Origin: Methylobacterium organophilum
GTDB taxonomy: Bacteria; Pseudomonadota; Alphaproteobacteria; Rhizobiales; Beijerinckiaceae
Assembly: GCF_022179465.1 (NCBI RefSeq)
Contig: NZ_BPQV01000002.1
Coordinates: 62,001 to 126,000 of the forward strand
Direction of reading: 5' to 3'
DNA: 64,000 nt
The position numbers were made by a program, and so were the translations under genes. A model generated the notes under the pieces. The model had not been told where the DNA came from and did not search any database. It saw only the letters and a program-made list of their open reading frames with translations. Below are positions 35,384 through 45,029 of this stretch, piece after piece. Within the stretch, counting starts at the first letter, position 1; the number at the start of each line of letters is the position of its first letter.

Positions 35384-36083
35384 GAGGCCTTCCTGTTGGT
35401 CGAGAGCGTCGCTCCGGCCCCGTCGTGGCGGGCGCCAGGGGCTGGAGACAATTCCCAGAGGCGGGAGCCGTTGCGCCATCACCGCTCTGCCGATGCGGAT
35501 CCGGCCTGCGGAAGCATTCGGCGCCTGGCCAGCAACAGAAGAGATGCAACGTCCACGCGCGAACGGAGCATCGGTACAGCTTCGTCAACCATCCGTTAAG
35601 GTTAACAATCCAGAAACGTCCCGCAGCGCCCTCATGGCCGCCGCCGGGCGCTTCCGACGCCTGTCCTCATGAGTCCGGTCCCGATGGATCTGGTGCCTTC
35701 CCGCCCGGGGGAGGCGACAAGGTGAGCGCACGGCGATGACAGGCAATCCTGACAGGCAATGTCGGCCGGATGGGGCCCGCGGACGGGTTCGCTCCCGTCG
35801 CGGTTCTTCGTGCTGCCCGAAGATATTTCATCTGTAGTTGTAATTTGCCGGCATCATGAAAAAGAAGCTGTGTCCATGATCCGAAGCATCCAAAAGAAAA
35901 ATTGGGTGTTCGTTTCAGGTCACAGTCCTTTGTTCGTGCTCCCTATACGATGAAGGTGCGGCGCCAGGAATGCAGGCACGTTGACGGATCGTCGTGTCAT
36001 AGTCCGACGCTCAGCATTCATGTGCCCGCATTGTCAGGTTCTGCACCTATCCGACGCGATACTCTGCGTATCGAAAGGACTGC
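35384..36083. other. Long intergenic region before the autotransporter gene
   Basis: 700 bases. No gene is supported. A stretch around 35820-35900 is AT-richer (GATATTTCATCTGTAGTTG), compatible with promoter DNA for the autotransporter. An inverted repeat could not be convincingly identified by eye. Confidence 0.45.
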
Positions 36084-39000
36084 ATGTCGATGACCGCCTC
36101 TCCCATGCCCCGGCCTTCCCGGCAGATCGACGCAACCCGGATCGGCCGGGCCGTCGCATTGCTGGCGGGGGTGAGCGTCGGCGCGCTCATGACGGCGCAG
36201 GGGGGCAGGGCCTGGGCCCAGGACGCCGCCCGCTCCTTCGTGCAGCGCGGGAGCGACGGTCGGGAGGGGGTGGACTGCGCCCTGTTCATCGGTTGCCTGG
36301 GTAAGCGGCGGCCCGCGAACGACGGCGACAAGGGGCCGGACCTGCAGGTCACCCAGGGCGATACGCTCTCGAACGTGCAGGGCGTGGCCGTCGAAGCGAA
36401 ATCGATCGGCGGTGCGGGAGGCCGCATGCCGAAGGCCCTTACTTCCGACAACGAGGCCGGGAACGGCGGAAACGGTGGCGCGGTCACCCTCAACGAGACC
36501 GGGGCCGTGAGCGGCGGTGTGGATCGTCAGATCGGGCTCGCGCTGATCAACGTCGCTTCCCAGGGCGGCAAGGGGGGCGAGGGCGGCAATGCCAGCATCG
36601 CTCGGGGCGGTGCTGGCGGGTCCGCCCGCCTCATCCTGCAGGCGCCGGTCTCCGCCTTCGGGGATCGCACCTCGGGCGTCTCGGTCCAGTCCAAGGGCGG
36701 CAAGGCGGGCGACGGCGCGACCTCCGCAAGCAAGCGCTTGGTGCAGACGGGCGGCCAGGGCGGCCTGGCGGAACTCGACGTCACCCCTTCGGGCAGCATC
36801 GTGACGCGCGGCGTCTCCGCGCCCGGCGCCGTGGTCGAGTCCCTCGGCGGTGATGGCGGCATGAGGAATACGCGGGGCGGCAGCGACCTCCCCGGCGATG
36901 CGGGAGCCGGTGGAGAGGCCGTGCTCGTCAACCGCGGCTCGATCGTCACCGAGGGCGCGACCTCGGTGGGCGTGCTCGTCCAGAGCGTCGGCGGCGCCGG
37001 CGGCGGCGATACCACCGGCATCAACGGCTCTGCGGGCGGCAAGGGCGGCGCCGGCGGCGCGGTCACGGTGGACCAGAGCGGGACCCTCGCGACGCTCGGG
37101 GCCTACAGCTCGGCCCTCATCGCGCAATCGGTCGGCGGTCCGGGCGGCGATGGCGGCCGCGCACCCTTCGGCAGCGGCGGCGATGGCGGCGCCGCCGGGG
37201 CCGGCGGCGCGGTGAAGGTGACCCAGTCGGGCACGATCAGCACCTGGGGGACCGGCTCGATGGGCATCCTGGCCCAGAGCGTCGGCGGCGGCAACGCCCT
37301 CGATGCCTTCCAGGCCTCGGCTCCGCAGACCGGGCGCGGCGGCGGCAGCGGTGGCAAGGCCGGCATCCTGCCTTTCACCTCCGGTGGCACGGGCGGCATG
37401 GGCGGCCTCGGCGGTGCGGTCACGGTATTGCAGCAGAACGGGATGATCGAGACGGCCGGCACGGACGCCTACGGCATCCTGGCCCAGAGCATCGGCGGCG
37501 GCGGCGGCGTGGGCGGCGCCGCGATCAAGCCGGGCGCCTTCTTCAGCTACGCGTTGGGTGGCGGCGGCGGGGCCGGGGGTCATGCCGGTAAGGTCCTGGT
37601 GCAGACGACGGGCGGGTCGATCACCACCTCCGGGGACGGGGCGAGCGCAATCCTCGCCGAGAGCATCGGCGGTGGCGGCGGCGCCGGCGGCGTCGCCACG
37701 GCCACGACCGCGAGCCCGGCCTTTGCGGTCGCCCTGTCCGTGGGCGGCAGCGGCGGCGGCGGCGGCAAGGGTGGCGAGGCCCGGATCGAGAGCAGCGCCA
37801 GCGTGAGCACCAGCGGTCGCGCGGCGGTCGGCCTCGACGCGCTCAGCATCGGCGGCGGCGGCGGCGTCGGCGGCTCGGCGCGGTCCACGGCCATCGCGAC
37901 GCCGCTGGTCCTGCCCAATGGCAAGACTCTGCCAAGCATCGCCGTCTCGGCCTCGGTCGGCGGCTCCGGCGGACTCGGCGGCGAGGGCGGCCTGGCCAAG
38001 GTGATCAATGACGGCAGCGTCGTCACCTATGGCGGCGCCTCGATCGGCGTGCAGGCCCTCAGCATCGGTGGTGGCGGCGGCCTCGCCGGCGATGCCTTTG
38101 CCTACGCGCTCGCGGTCGCGCCGCCCGGCGAGGTGGCGTTGAGCTTCAGCACCACGCTCGGCGGAACCGGCGGCGGCGGCGGCAAGGGTGGCCGGGCCGA
38201 GATCACCAATAACGGCTTCGTCTCGACCTCCGGCGACGAGGCCGTCGGTCTTCAGGCGGAGAGCATCGGCGGCGGCGGCGGCAATGCCGGCAAGTCGGAT
38301 GCGACGAGCAACAGTCTCAGTTTGCATCAGAACATCGCCGCCGCGCAGGCCATCGGCGGCAAGGGCGGCAGCGGCGGCGACGGCGGTACGATTGGCGTCG
38401 ACAATCTCGGCACGGTGGTGACCGGCGGCAGCTTCGCCCACGCCATCCTGGCGCAGAGCATCGGCGGCGGCGGCGGCAATGGCGGCAGCGCCACCGGGCT
38501 CGCCATGCCCGGCCTCTCCTTCGACAAGACCCTGAACGATCTGGTCGGCAAGCTCCCGGTGGCGGACACCCTGTCGGTGACCCGCACCATCGGCGGCGAG
38601 GGCGGGGGCGGCGGCAAGGGCCAGGCCGTCACCGTGACCAATGCCGGCGCCCTGCGGACCGGCGGCTCCGACGCCATCGGCATCTTCGCCCAGAGCATCG
38701 GCGGCGGCGGCGGCACCGGCGGCGATGTCCAGGGCGCCGCCCAGGGCAAGCTCAAGGTGAACCTCACCCTCGGCGGCAAGGGCGGCAGCGGCAATACCGG
38801 CGGCGGCGTCACCATCACCAACGCCGCGACGGGCGGAATCGAGACCTGGGGCGACGGCGCCCACGGCATCGTGGCGCAGAGCATCGGCGGCGGTGGCGGC
38901 CAGGGCGGCAGCGTGGCGGCGCGCAAGGCGTCGACGCCGGATGCGGTCGGTGCGATCTGGACCCAGATCAAGCAGGCGATCGGGGTCGAGGCCTATCAGG

Positions 39001-42000
39001 ACTGGGCGAAGGACAAGAAGAACAAGGACACCAAGGAAGCCCTCGATCAGTTCCTGAAGGACATCAAGGAGACTGACAAGTACAAGTCCCTTGCGGCCAA
39101 GATCAAGAATTCCGACTTCGCCAAGATGCTCCAATCCTACAGCAAGAGCGCGTCGGACTATCTGGCGGCTCAGAAGAAGGGCAGCGTCAAGCTGCCCGAC
39201 GTGTCCGCGACCCTGAGCCTCGGCGGCGACGGCGGCAGCGGCGGCAAGGGCGGCGCGGTCACCGTCACCAATGACGGGGCCATCACCACCCTCGGCGCCG
39301 TGGCCCACGGCGTCTTCGCCCAGAGCGTCGGCGGCGGCGGCGGCCAGGGCGGCATGGCCTTCGCCGCCGCGACCAACGCCAACAACTACCGGGCCGTCCT
39401 CGGCGGCACGGGCGGCGACGGCAACGAGGGCGGCACGGTCTCGATCGTCAACCGCGGCGCCGTCGCGACGGCGGACGACATGTCCTACGGCCTTTACGGC
39501 CAGAGCGTCGGCGGTGGCGGCGGCAGCGGCGTGGGCGCCACGACCACCGGCAGCAGCAAGGAGGGCAGCCTGGTCGTCACCCTCAATGTCGGCGGCAACG
39601 GCGGCAAGGGGGGCAAGGGCGGCGACGTCTCGGTCGAGAACACGGGCGCGGTCGTCACCGCCGGCAGCGAGGCCCACGGCATCGTGGCGCAGAGCGTCGG
39701 CGGCGGCGGCGGATCGTTCCTGCTGCCGGTTGCCAAGGAGGCCGGCAAGACGGACGCCTCCGCACAGACCGGCAAGGCGCAGGCGGAGAAGACCCAGTCC
39801 GACAGCGATGCCAAGGAACTCGCCAGTGCGCTGCTGGCGGCGATCGGGATCGAGACGATCCCCGAACAGCCTTCGTCCGAGGGGGCGCCGAAGAGGTCCG
39901 GCAGCCTGACCCTGGGCGGTTCCGGCGAGGCGGCCGGCGACGGCGGCGCAGTGACGGTGACGCAGGGCGGCGCCATCACCACCAGCGGCTTCGGCGCCCT
40001 CGGCATCCTGGCCCAGAGCGTCGGCGGCGGCGGCGGCATGGCAGCGGCGGCGGCCAGCGCCAGCGGCGACGCCTACACCTTCGGGATCGGCGGCTCGGGC
40101 GGCGCGACCGGCAACGGCGGCGCGGTGGGCGTGACCCTCTCGGCCGGCGCGCGGGTGACGACCACGGGCGATGCCGCGACGGCGCTGCTGCTGCAATCGA
40201 TCGGCGGCGGCGGCGGCTATGCCGGTGCGCATCAGGTGATGGGCTACGCGGTGCCGTTCCTGCTCGAGGAGGGTTCGAAGGGCTCGGGGGGCGCCCTCTC
40301 CGTCACCCTCAAGGAGGGCGCCGCGATCCGGACCAGCGGCGAGCGCGCCCACGGCATCCTGGCCCAGAGCCTCGGCGGCGGTGGCGGCCTGGTCGTGGAC
40401 CTTTCCAACCCGATCCTCGCCTCCGGCGCGCTGGTCCAGGCGTCGGATCCGCCCAAGTCGCGCGCCACCTCCACCGGCTCCGGCGGCAGCATCACCATCG
40501 AGAGCGCCGGGTCGATCGTCGCCTCGGGCAAGGATGCCAACGCCATCTTCGCGCAGAGCGGCGTCCAGGGCGGCGACGGCCGCCTCGATCCGACCCGCGC
40601 GGGCGGCACCATCGCCATCACCGTCAAGGACATCGTCAGCGGCGGCAGCGGCACCGGCGCGGCGATCCGCCTGGAGGGCGGCGATTACAGCAACCGGATC
40701 CTGATCGACGAGCGGGCCGTGGTCAGCGCCGCCTCCGGCCGCGCCATCGTCGGGACGATCAACCCGGTCAATATCAAGAACCGAGGCGTTCTGATCGGCG
40801 ATATCGTTCTGACGACCCTCCCAGGGACGATGAGCACCCTGACCAACGGGGCGGATGGCTACGGCGCAGCGATCCTGCGCACACGCCAGGGCGGCGTGAT
40901 CGATCTGGGCGGCAGCGGCAACGGCTCGATGACGAACAACGCCACGCTCGATATCGGCGGGGTCGGCACCGTCGCCCGCACCGACGTGAAGGGCGATTTC
41001 GAACAGCGCAGCAGCGGCCAGTTGCTGGTCGACGTCGCCCCCCTCGCCCCGGCCGGCGCCCTGCGCGCCGACCTTCTGGCCGTGAGCCGCAGTGTCTGGC
41101 TGGACGGCACCGTGCGGCCCAACGTCATCGGAGGGCTCCTGCCTGGGCAGTACACCTTCCTGACGGCGGGCAGCATCGAGAACGCCAACGCGGCGACCTC
41201 GTCCACGACGATCCAGTCTGACTCGGTGCCGGTCTCCTGGGAGATCCTGCGCTCGGGCAACAGCCTCGCCCTGAGCCCGACGGCGCGCTTCACCGCGCCC
41301 GTCGGGATGACGCTCACCGGCGACCAGAAATCCACGGCCGAAGCCCTGCAGACGCTGTGGAACAACGGCTCGATCGGCGAGGCCGGCCTGTTCGCCCGCT
41401 TCCTCTCCGTGGAGAGCAAGAAGAGCTACGCCGCGGCGCTCGACGATCTGAACCAGGAATCGAACCAGTACGTCCTGACCGGCCGCACCCTCGACACCCG
41501 GGCCGGCCTGAAGCGGGCGATGAGTTGCCCCGCCTTCGAGGGCTCCGGCACCCTGTTGCGCGAGGGCGAGTGCGTCTGGGGCCGGGTCACGGCGGCCCGC
41601 ACCAGCCTGTTCTCCTCACCCGGCGAGGGCGGCTACCGCCAGAACGCGCTCAGCTACCAGGGCGGCCTGCAGACCGAGTTCGCCCCGGACTGGTTCTTCG
41701 GCCTGTCGGGCGCCTATACCCGCGCCTACCAGAACGACTCCGACCGCATCAGCGGGACGACGAGCGACGCCGCCGACGTCTCGATGGCGCTCAAGCACCA
41801 GGTCGGCCCCTGGCTGTTCGCGGCCTCGGCCAATGTCGGCTACGCCTGGCAGAACAATCTCCGCTCGGTCAGCATCGGCGACGGGATGTGGTCGGCGCGC
41901 AGCAAGTCGGAGGTGCTGACGGCGGGCGGGCGCCTGCGGGCGAGCTACCAGTTCCTGTTCGACGGCTGGTACATCAAGCCCTACGCCGACCTCGACCTGC

Positions 42001-42395
42001 TCTACACGCACAGCCCGGCCTATTCGGAGACGGGCGCGCCGGAGGTCAATCTCGACATCCGCGCCATGAGCAAGACCCTGGTGGCCTTCAGCCCGAACGT
42101 CGAGATCGGCGGCCGCTTCGATTTCGACAACGGCCGCTGGCTGCGCCCCTACGGCATCCTCGGCGTGACGCTCCTGTCCGACGACCACTTCACCGGCCTG
42201 GCGAGCTTCCAGGGCAGCGGCGGCCTCGGGGTGTTCGCCACCGCCTCGCGCATCCCGGACACGATCGGCGAGGCCGGCCTCGGCTTCCAGATCGGGCTCG
42301 GCGGCGGCATCGAGCTGACGGGCGAGTACCAGGCCCATGTCGGCGACCGCTTCCTCTCGCATACCGGCACCGCCCGCCTCTCCGCACGGTTCTGA
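36084..42395 (+). CDS. Giant glycine-rich autotransporter (type V secretion)
   Basis: 2,103 residues. A long signal peptide ends at AWAQ (46). The passenger, about 47-1800, consists of some twenty imperfect units of about 60-80 residues with a core like 'GGAVTVTNxGxIxTxG...HGIxAQSIGGGGGxGG', which should form a right-handed beta-helix with Gly-rich turns. Two stretches break the pattern: about 952-1032 (Lys/Asp-rich, e.g. DWAKDKKNKDTKEALDQFL, probably helical) and about 1213-1272 (KEAGKTDASAQTGKAQAEK). The C-terminal translocator, about 1828-2103, is an autotransporter barrel (VWGRVTAARTSLFSS onward) ending in ARF with the terminal Phe. Surface display and adhesion are likely roles. The start could also be the second Met (M3). 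Confidence 0.92.
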   Translation: MSMTASPMPRPSRQIDATRIGRAVALLAGVSVGALMTAQGGRAWAQDAARSFVQRGSDGREGVDCALFIGCLGKRRPANDGDKGPDLQVTQGDTLSNVQGVAVEAKSIGGAGGRMPKALTSDNEAGNGGNGGAVTLNETGAVSGGVDRQIGLALINVASQGGKGGEGGNASIARGGAGGSARLILQAPVSAFGDRTSGVSVQSKGGKAGDGATSASKRLVQTGGQGGLAELDVTPSGSIVTRGVSAPGAVVESLGGDGGMRNTRGGSDLPGDAGAGGEAVLVNRGSIVTEGATSVGVLVQSVGGAGGGDTTGINGSAGGKGGAGGAVTVDQSGTLATLGAYSSALIAQSVGGPGGDGGRAPFGSGGDGGAAGAGGAVKVTQSGTISTWGTGSMGILAQSVGGGNALDAFQASAPQTGRGGGSGGKAGILPFTSGGTGGMGGLGGAVTVLQQNGMIETAGTDAYGILAQSIGGGGGVGGAAIKPGAFFSYALGGGGGAGGHAGKVLVQTTGGSITTSGDGASAILAESIGGGGGAGGVATATTASPAFAVALSVGGSGGGGGKGGEARIESSASVSTSGRAAVGLDALSIGGGGGVGGSARSTAIATPLVLPNGKTLPSIAVSASVGGSGGLGGEGGLAKVINDGSVVTYGGASIGVQALSIGGGGGLAGDAFAYALAVAPPGEVALSFSTTLGGTGGGGGKGGRAEITNNGFVSTSGDEAVGLQAESIGGGGGNAGKSDATSNSLSLHQNIAAAQAIGGKGGSGGDGGTIGVDNLGTVVTGGSFAHAILAQSIGGGGGNGGSATGLAMPGLSFDKTLNDLVGKLPVADTLSVTRTIGGEGGGGGKGQAVTVTNAGALRTGGSDAIGIFAQSIGGGGGTGGDVQGAAQGKLKVNLTLGGKGGSGNTGGGVTITNAATGGIETWGDGAHGIVAQSIGGGGGQGGSVAARKASTPDAVGAIWTQIKQAIGVEAYQDWAKDKKNKDTKEALDQFLKDIKETDKYKSLAAKIKNSDFAKMLQSYSKSASDYLAAQKKGSVKLPDVSATLSLGGDGGSGGKGGAVTVTNDGAITTLGAVAHGVFAQSVGGGGGQGGMAFAAATNANNYRAVLGGTGGDGNEGGTVSIVNRGAVATADDMSYGLYGQSVGGGGGSGVGATTTGSSKEGSLVVTLNVGGNGGKGGKGGDVSVENTGAVVTAGSEAHGIVAQSVGGGGGSFLLPVAKEAGKTDASAQTGKAQAEKTQSDSDAKELASALLAAIGIETIPEQPSSEGAPKRSGSLTLGGSGEAAGDGGAVTVTQGGAITTSGFGALGILAQSVGGGGGMAAAAASASGDAYTFGIGGSGGATGNGGAVGVTLSAGARVTTTGDAATALLLQSIGGGGGYAGAHQVMGYAVPFLLEEGSKGSGGALSVTLKEGAAIRTSGERAHGILAQSLGGGGGLVVDLSNPILASGALVQASDPPKSRATSTGSGGSITIESAGSIVASGKDANAIFAQSGVQGGDGRLDPTRAGGTIAITVKDIVSGGSGTGAAIRLEGGDYSNRILIDERAVVSAASGRAIVGTINPVNIKNRGVLIGDIVLTTLPGTMSTLTNGADGYGAAILRTRQGGVIDLGGSGNGSMTNNATLDIGGVGTVARTDVKGDFEQRSSGQLLVDVAPLAPAGALRADLLAVSRSVWLDGTVRPNVIGGLLPGQYTFLTAGSIENANAATSSTTIQSDSVPVSWEILRSGNSLALSPTARFTAPVGMTLTGDQKSTAEALQTLWNNGSIGEAGLFARFLSVESKKSYAAALDDLNQESNQYVLTGRTLDTRAGLKRAMSCPAFEGSGTLLREGECVWGRVTAARTSLFSSPGEGGYRQNALSYQGGLQTEFAPDWFFGLSGAYTRAYQNDSDRISGTTSDAADVSMALKHQVGPWLFAASANVGYAWQNNLRSVSIGDGMWSARSKSEVLTAGGRLRASYQFLFDGWYIKPYADLDLLYTHSPAYSETGAPEVNLDIRAMSKTLVAFSPNVEIGGRFDFDNGRWLRPYGILGVTLLSDDHFTGLASFQGSGGLGVFATASRIPDTIGEAGLGFQIGLGGGIELTGEYQAHVGDRFLSHTGTARLSARF

Positions 42396-42452
42396 GATCG
42401 GCGGGCGCGGCGGGGTCGATCTCAACCAGGCCGGCGCCCGGTGCGGAGGCGG

Positions 42453-42833
42453 TCAGCCCCCGTCCGCCTCGTTGGGCGCGGCGGTGACCAGGGGTGGCGT
42501 CTGCTGGTGCTGGACCACGCGCCAGGTCTCGTGCGCCAGCCGCCGGTAGGTCGAGGTGCAATGCGCCTCGTAGGCTTCGCCGTCGCGGCGGGCCTTGGCG
42601 TGATAGGCGATCACGATGAGGCCCTCCTGCGGCCGCGCGATCTGTCCCTCGGAGAGCGCGACCTCGGTCCAGCGCGGCGTATCGGCCACCGCCTCGATCG
42701 CCTGCCGGCCGCTCATGACGAAGGGCGGCTGCGGCAGCACCATCAGGCACGCATCGTCGACCAGTTCGCGGTAGTGATCGGCGTCACCGGTCCAGAGGCT
42801 CTTCTCGAAGGACCACACGCGATCGTCGTCCAT
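42453..42833 (-). CDS. NTF2-like fold (DUF4440/SnoaL-type) protein
   Basis: 126 residues. The start MDDDRVWSFEKSLWTGDADHYRELVDDACLMVLPQPPFVMSGRQAIEAV has the helix-helix-strand opening of small NTF2-like proteins; RWTEVALSEGQIARPQEGLIVIAYHAKARR and AHCTSTYRRLAHETWRVVQHQQTP form the curved sheet. Catalytic or binding use is unknown; many relatives are uncharacterised. It is convergent with the autotransporter gene, 57 bases apart. Confidence 0.72.
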   Translation of the reverse strand: MDDDRVWSFEKSLWTGDADHYRELVDDACLMVLPQPPFVMSGRQAIEAVADTPRWTEVALSEGQIARPQEGLIVIAYHAKARRDGEAYEAHCTSTYRRLAHETWRVVQHQQTPPLVTAAPNEADGG

Positions 42834-43043
42834 TCCAACCTCCTCGATGCCAGAGTGCCTGGAGAAGAGACGGGGAGGGCGGTCCGTTCCGGGCGCGACA
42901 GCGTGTCGTGTTCCCTCCGCGTCCCTTTCCCTCCGCGTCCCTCTGCCGGTCCGTTTCCCGCGGCTGCGTCATGGCGTGGCCGGCGCCCGGCCGGGTGAAC
43001 CCTTCCCGGGCTGGCCGGTTCTCCTTCGCCGAAGGAGATGCGC

Positions 43044-43340
43044 ATGTCGAAGACCATCACGTCCCGGTTCCGGTCGCGGTGAGACGCCGAGACCGCCGTC
43101 GAGCATCTCGTGCAGGAGCATGGCATCGACCGCGCGGCCGTGCGCATCCTGTCGGCCTCCGAGGCCAACAGCGCCGGCGTCGAGGCGGCCGGAGCCGATC
43201 TCGAAGACGGCCGCGCGAAAACCGTCACGGAGGGCGAGCCCGCCCTCGCGGGTGAGATCGCCGTCTCCGCCACGGTCGAGGCGGACCGGGCGGAGGCGGT
43301 GATCGCGTCGTTCAAGGCCTATGGCGGAGTCGGGACCTGA
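43044..43340 (+). pseudogene. Small stress-type protein gene interrupted by an in-frame TGA
   Basis: ATG 43044 has AAGGAG 7 bases upstream, an excellent site, and begins MSKTITSRFRSR, but codon 13 (43080-43082) is TGA. The same frame continues without interruption as DAETAVEHLVQEHGIDRAAVRIL ... ISVSATVEA-like strands to 43340 (AVIASFKAYGGVGT). Joined, the product would be about 98 residues with a 'TIT.lfdsr.dAetAv..L...gi....i.il' layout that I associate with small stress-related proteins of alphaproteobacteria. One substitution (CGA or GGA to TGA) would explain the stop. Re-initiation at a later GTG is possible but would lose the first strand. Confidence 0.65.
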
Positions 43341-43461
43341 ACGAGGCGACGCCCGGCTCCGAGAGCGCTCTGCGCCGAAGCGGACACCGGTTCGGCGTGA
43401 GAAAGCGCGTCACGACAAAGGCCTGGAGCCGCTCCCGGTGGCAACGGGATCGGAAGCGGCT

Positions 43462-44367
43462 CTAGACCGCGAAGCCCGTCAGGAAGCACATCATCCCCCA
43501 CACGTCCTGGAAGGTCCCGCGCGGGCGGCGGGTGTCGCGGCGGCCGGCGGCTTTCGCAAGGCGGGCGCTGGCCGCGCGAATCTCGGGCTCGGCATCGGCC
43601 GGCTTGCCGAAGAGGCGCCCGACCAGCACCGGCAGGAGCCATGCCCGCACCTCCGCAGGGCGCACGCCGCTCGCCCGGCAGTACCAGTCGACATAGAGGC
43701 GCGCGAGGAGGGCGCGGATCGGCCCGATCGGCAGGACGCGCCCGTACCATCCCAGCTTCGCGCTGCCGTAACGCAGCAGCATCGCGCTGCGCGCCACGTC
43801 CGCGGCCGGGGCGCCGATTCCGGCCTTCTGCCAGTCGATGATCTGCAACCCGGCCGCGGTGACGACCACGTTGTCCGCGTGCAGGTCGCCGTGACAGAAG
43901 CTGTCGCCGCGCGGCAACCGATGCAGGGCCTCGAGGGCGGCCTGCCTGGTCGGCTCGGGCACCGGGGCCTGCTGGATCTGAAGGCGCAGCGTGTCCTCCA
44001 GCCGGCCCAGGGGCCGGGGCGCTTCGCGGACGTGGATCTCCCTCTGCAGCCGCGCGAGCCGGCGCAGGCCGAGGACGTAGCGAAGCGGGTGCCGGAGATA
44101 GGCGTCGTGCATGACCGGGCCGTGCAGCCGCTCGAACACGATGCCGCTGCGCTCGCCCCGCTCCACGACCTCCACCGGCTTCGGTACCGGCAGGCCGAGG
44201 CGATGGGCATGCCGGGACGCGGCGAACTCGCCCTCTACAGCGGCCGGATCGAACGGAATCTTGTAAAGTTTCAGGACGTATTGCGATCCGAGCGCGAAGA
44301 CTTCCGCGCTGCGCCCAAGACCAAGTCTCGGTCCCGAAGGATGATCCGGCATCGAAGGCTTCGACAT
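43462..44367 (-). CDS. Phosphotransferase of the APH / protein-kinase-like fold
   Basis: 301 residues. The N-terminal lobe has RSAEVFALGSQYVLKLYK, a G-loop-like start with the ATP-binding Lys, then PVPKPVEVVERGERSGIVFERLHG as hinge. The catalytic loop FCHGDLHADNVVVTAAG (about 160-176) and metal-binding LQIIDWQKAGIG follow, as in aminoglycoside and choline/homoserine kinases (Brenner motif HGDLHxxN). The small-molecule substrate is unknown; no resistance role should be assumed. The C terminus TFQDVWGMMCFLTGFAV is hydrophobic. ATG 44367 is preferred to the GTG two codons upstream. Confidence 0.85.
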   Translation of the reverse strand: MSKPSMPDHPSGPRLGLGRSAEVFALGSQYVLKLYKIPFDPAAVEGEFAASRHAHRLGLPVPKPVEVVERGERSGIVFERLHGPVMHDAYLRHPLRYVLGLRRLARLQREIHVREAPRPLGRLEDTLRLQIQQAPVPEPTRQAALEALHRLPRGDSFCHGDLHADNVVVTAAGLQIIDWQKAGIGAPAADVARSAMLLRYGSAKLGWYGRVLPIGPIRALLARLYVDWYCRASGVRPAEVRAWLLPVLVGRLFGKPADAEPEIRAASARLAKAAGRRDTRRPRGTFQDVWGMMCFLTGFAV

Positions 44368-44555
44368 GCGCACCGCCGCTGTGAAGCCGCCCTCGACATA
44401 ACCCTAGCAATACAACCTTTAGTTGGCAACGCTCATCGGACTCATCGGGGCCGCCGCGCCGGAGAGCTTGCCGCCCCGGCGCGACAGGGCGGAATCTCCC
44501 CGGACGCATCGTCCGAACCGGGGGCCGGACGATGCGCGCCGGCGGGAGGGGCGGG

Positions 44556-44912
44556 CTAAGGCAGGGCGCCGGCCTTCTCCTTGGCCTTCATCACCGTCTG
44601 CCGACACGCCTCGGCCTTGCCGGCCTTCTCCTCCTCGCTCGCCTGGGCCAGCAACGTCTTGGCCTCGCCGAGGCCGCCCGCGGTCGGCTTGCTGCCCGGG
44701 TCGGAAGGCTGGCCCGCCGGCGGCTTCTTGAGGGCCTTGGGGGAGTCGGACGAGGTCGGGCCGGCGGCCGGCGCCGTGCCGGTCACCTGTTCGGCGCCCG
44801 CGCTGTCGAGACGCCGCTGCAGCGTGGCGATCTCCTCCGAGCAGGAGGAGGCGAGGGCGGGGCCGGCGGCGAGCACGAGCAGGGCGGCCGGCAGGGCGAA
44901 GGGCAGGCGCAT
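44556..44912 (-). CDS. Periplasmic hypothetical protein
   Basis: 118 residues: signal peptide MRLPFALPAALLVLAAGPALA, then SSCSEEIATLQRRLDSAG, a disordered Pro/Ser/Lys linker and a helical C terminus EAKTLLAQASEEEKAGKAEACRQTVMKAKEKAG with a second Cys. The two Cys could form a disulfide. Similar short proteins with this pattern occur next to respiratory or envelope genes in Methylobacterium-like genomes, but I have no function. It is downstream of the cytochrome gene on the same strand. Confidence 0.68.
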   Translation of the reverse strand: MRLPFALPAALLVLAAGPALASSCSEEIATLQRRLDSAGAEQVTGTAPAAGPTSSDSPKALKKPPAGQPSDPGSKPTAGGLGEAKTLLAQASEEEKAGKAEACRQTVMKAKEKAGALP

Positions 44913-45029
44913 GGGATGGATCTCCGTCGGACGGGGGGAGGCCCTGGACAGGGCGCGGTGAGGAAAGTCCTTCGCCCGCGCGCTTTCTCCCTCCCCCGCT
45001 CCGGCTGCGGCGATCGACCGCCCGGGTCC

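Noticed and set aside
36018-40352. Open frame of 1,444 codons on the minus strand opposite the autotransporter gene
   Set aside because: It is the complement of the glycine-rich repeat DNA (GGC codons read as GCC/CCG), has low-complexity Ala/Arg/Asp composition and no ribosome site; the plus-strand gene explains it.
36084-42395. The short-period glycine repeats as a CRISPR or tandem DNA repeat array
   Set aside because: The units vary in length and sequence and lie in a single reading frame; there are no constant spacers or repeats.
43080-43082. TGA at codon 13 as a selenocysteine codon
   Set aside because: The position is in a basic helix start with no redox partner, and I saw no SECIS-like hairpin directly after it; a nonsense mutation is simpler.
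43462-44367. Aminoglycoside resistance gene
   Set aside because: The HGDLHADN and IDWQ motifs define only the kinase fold; nothing points to aminoglycosides as substrate and the codon use is native.
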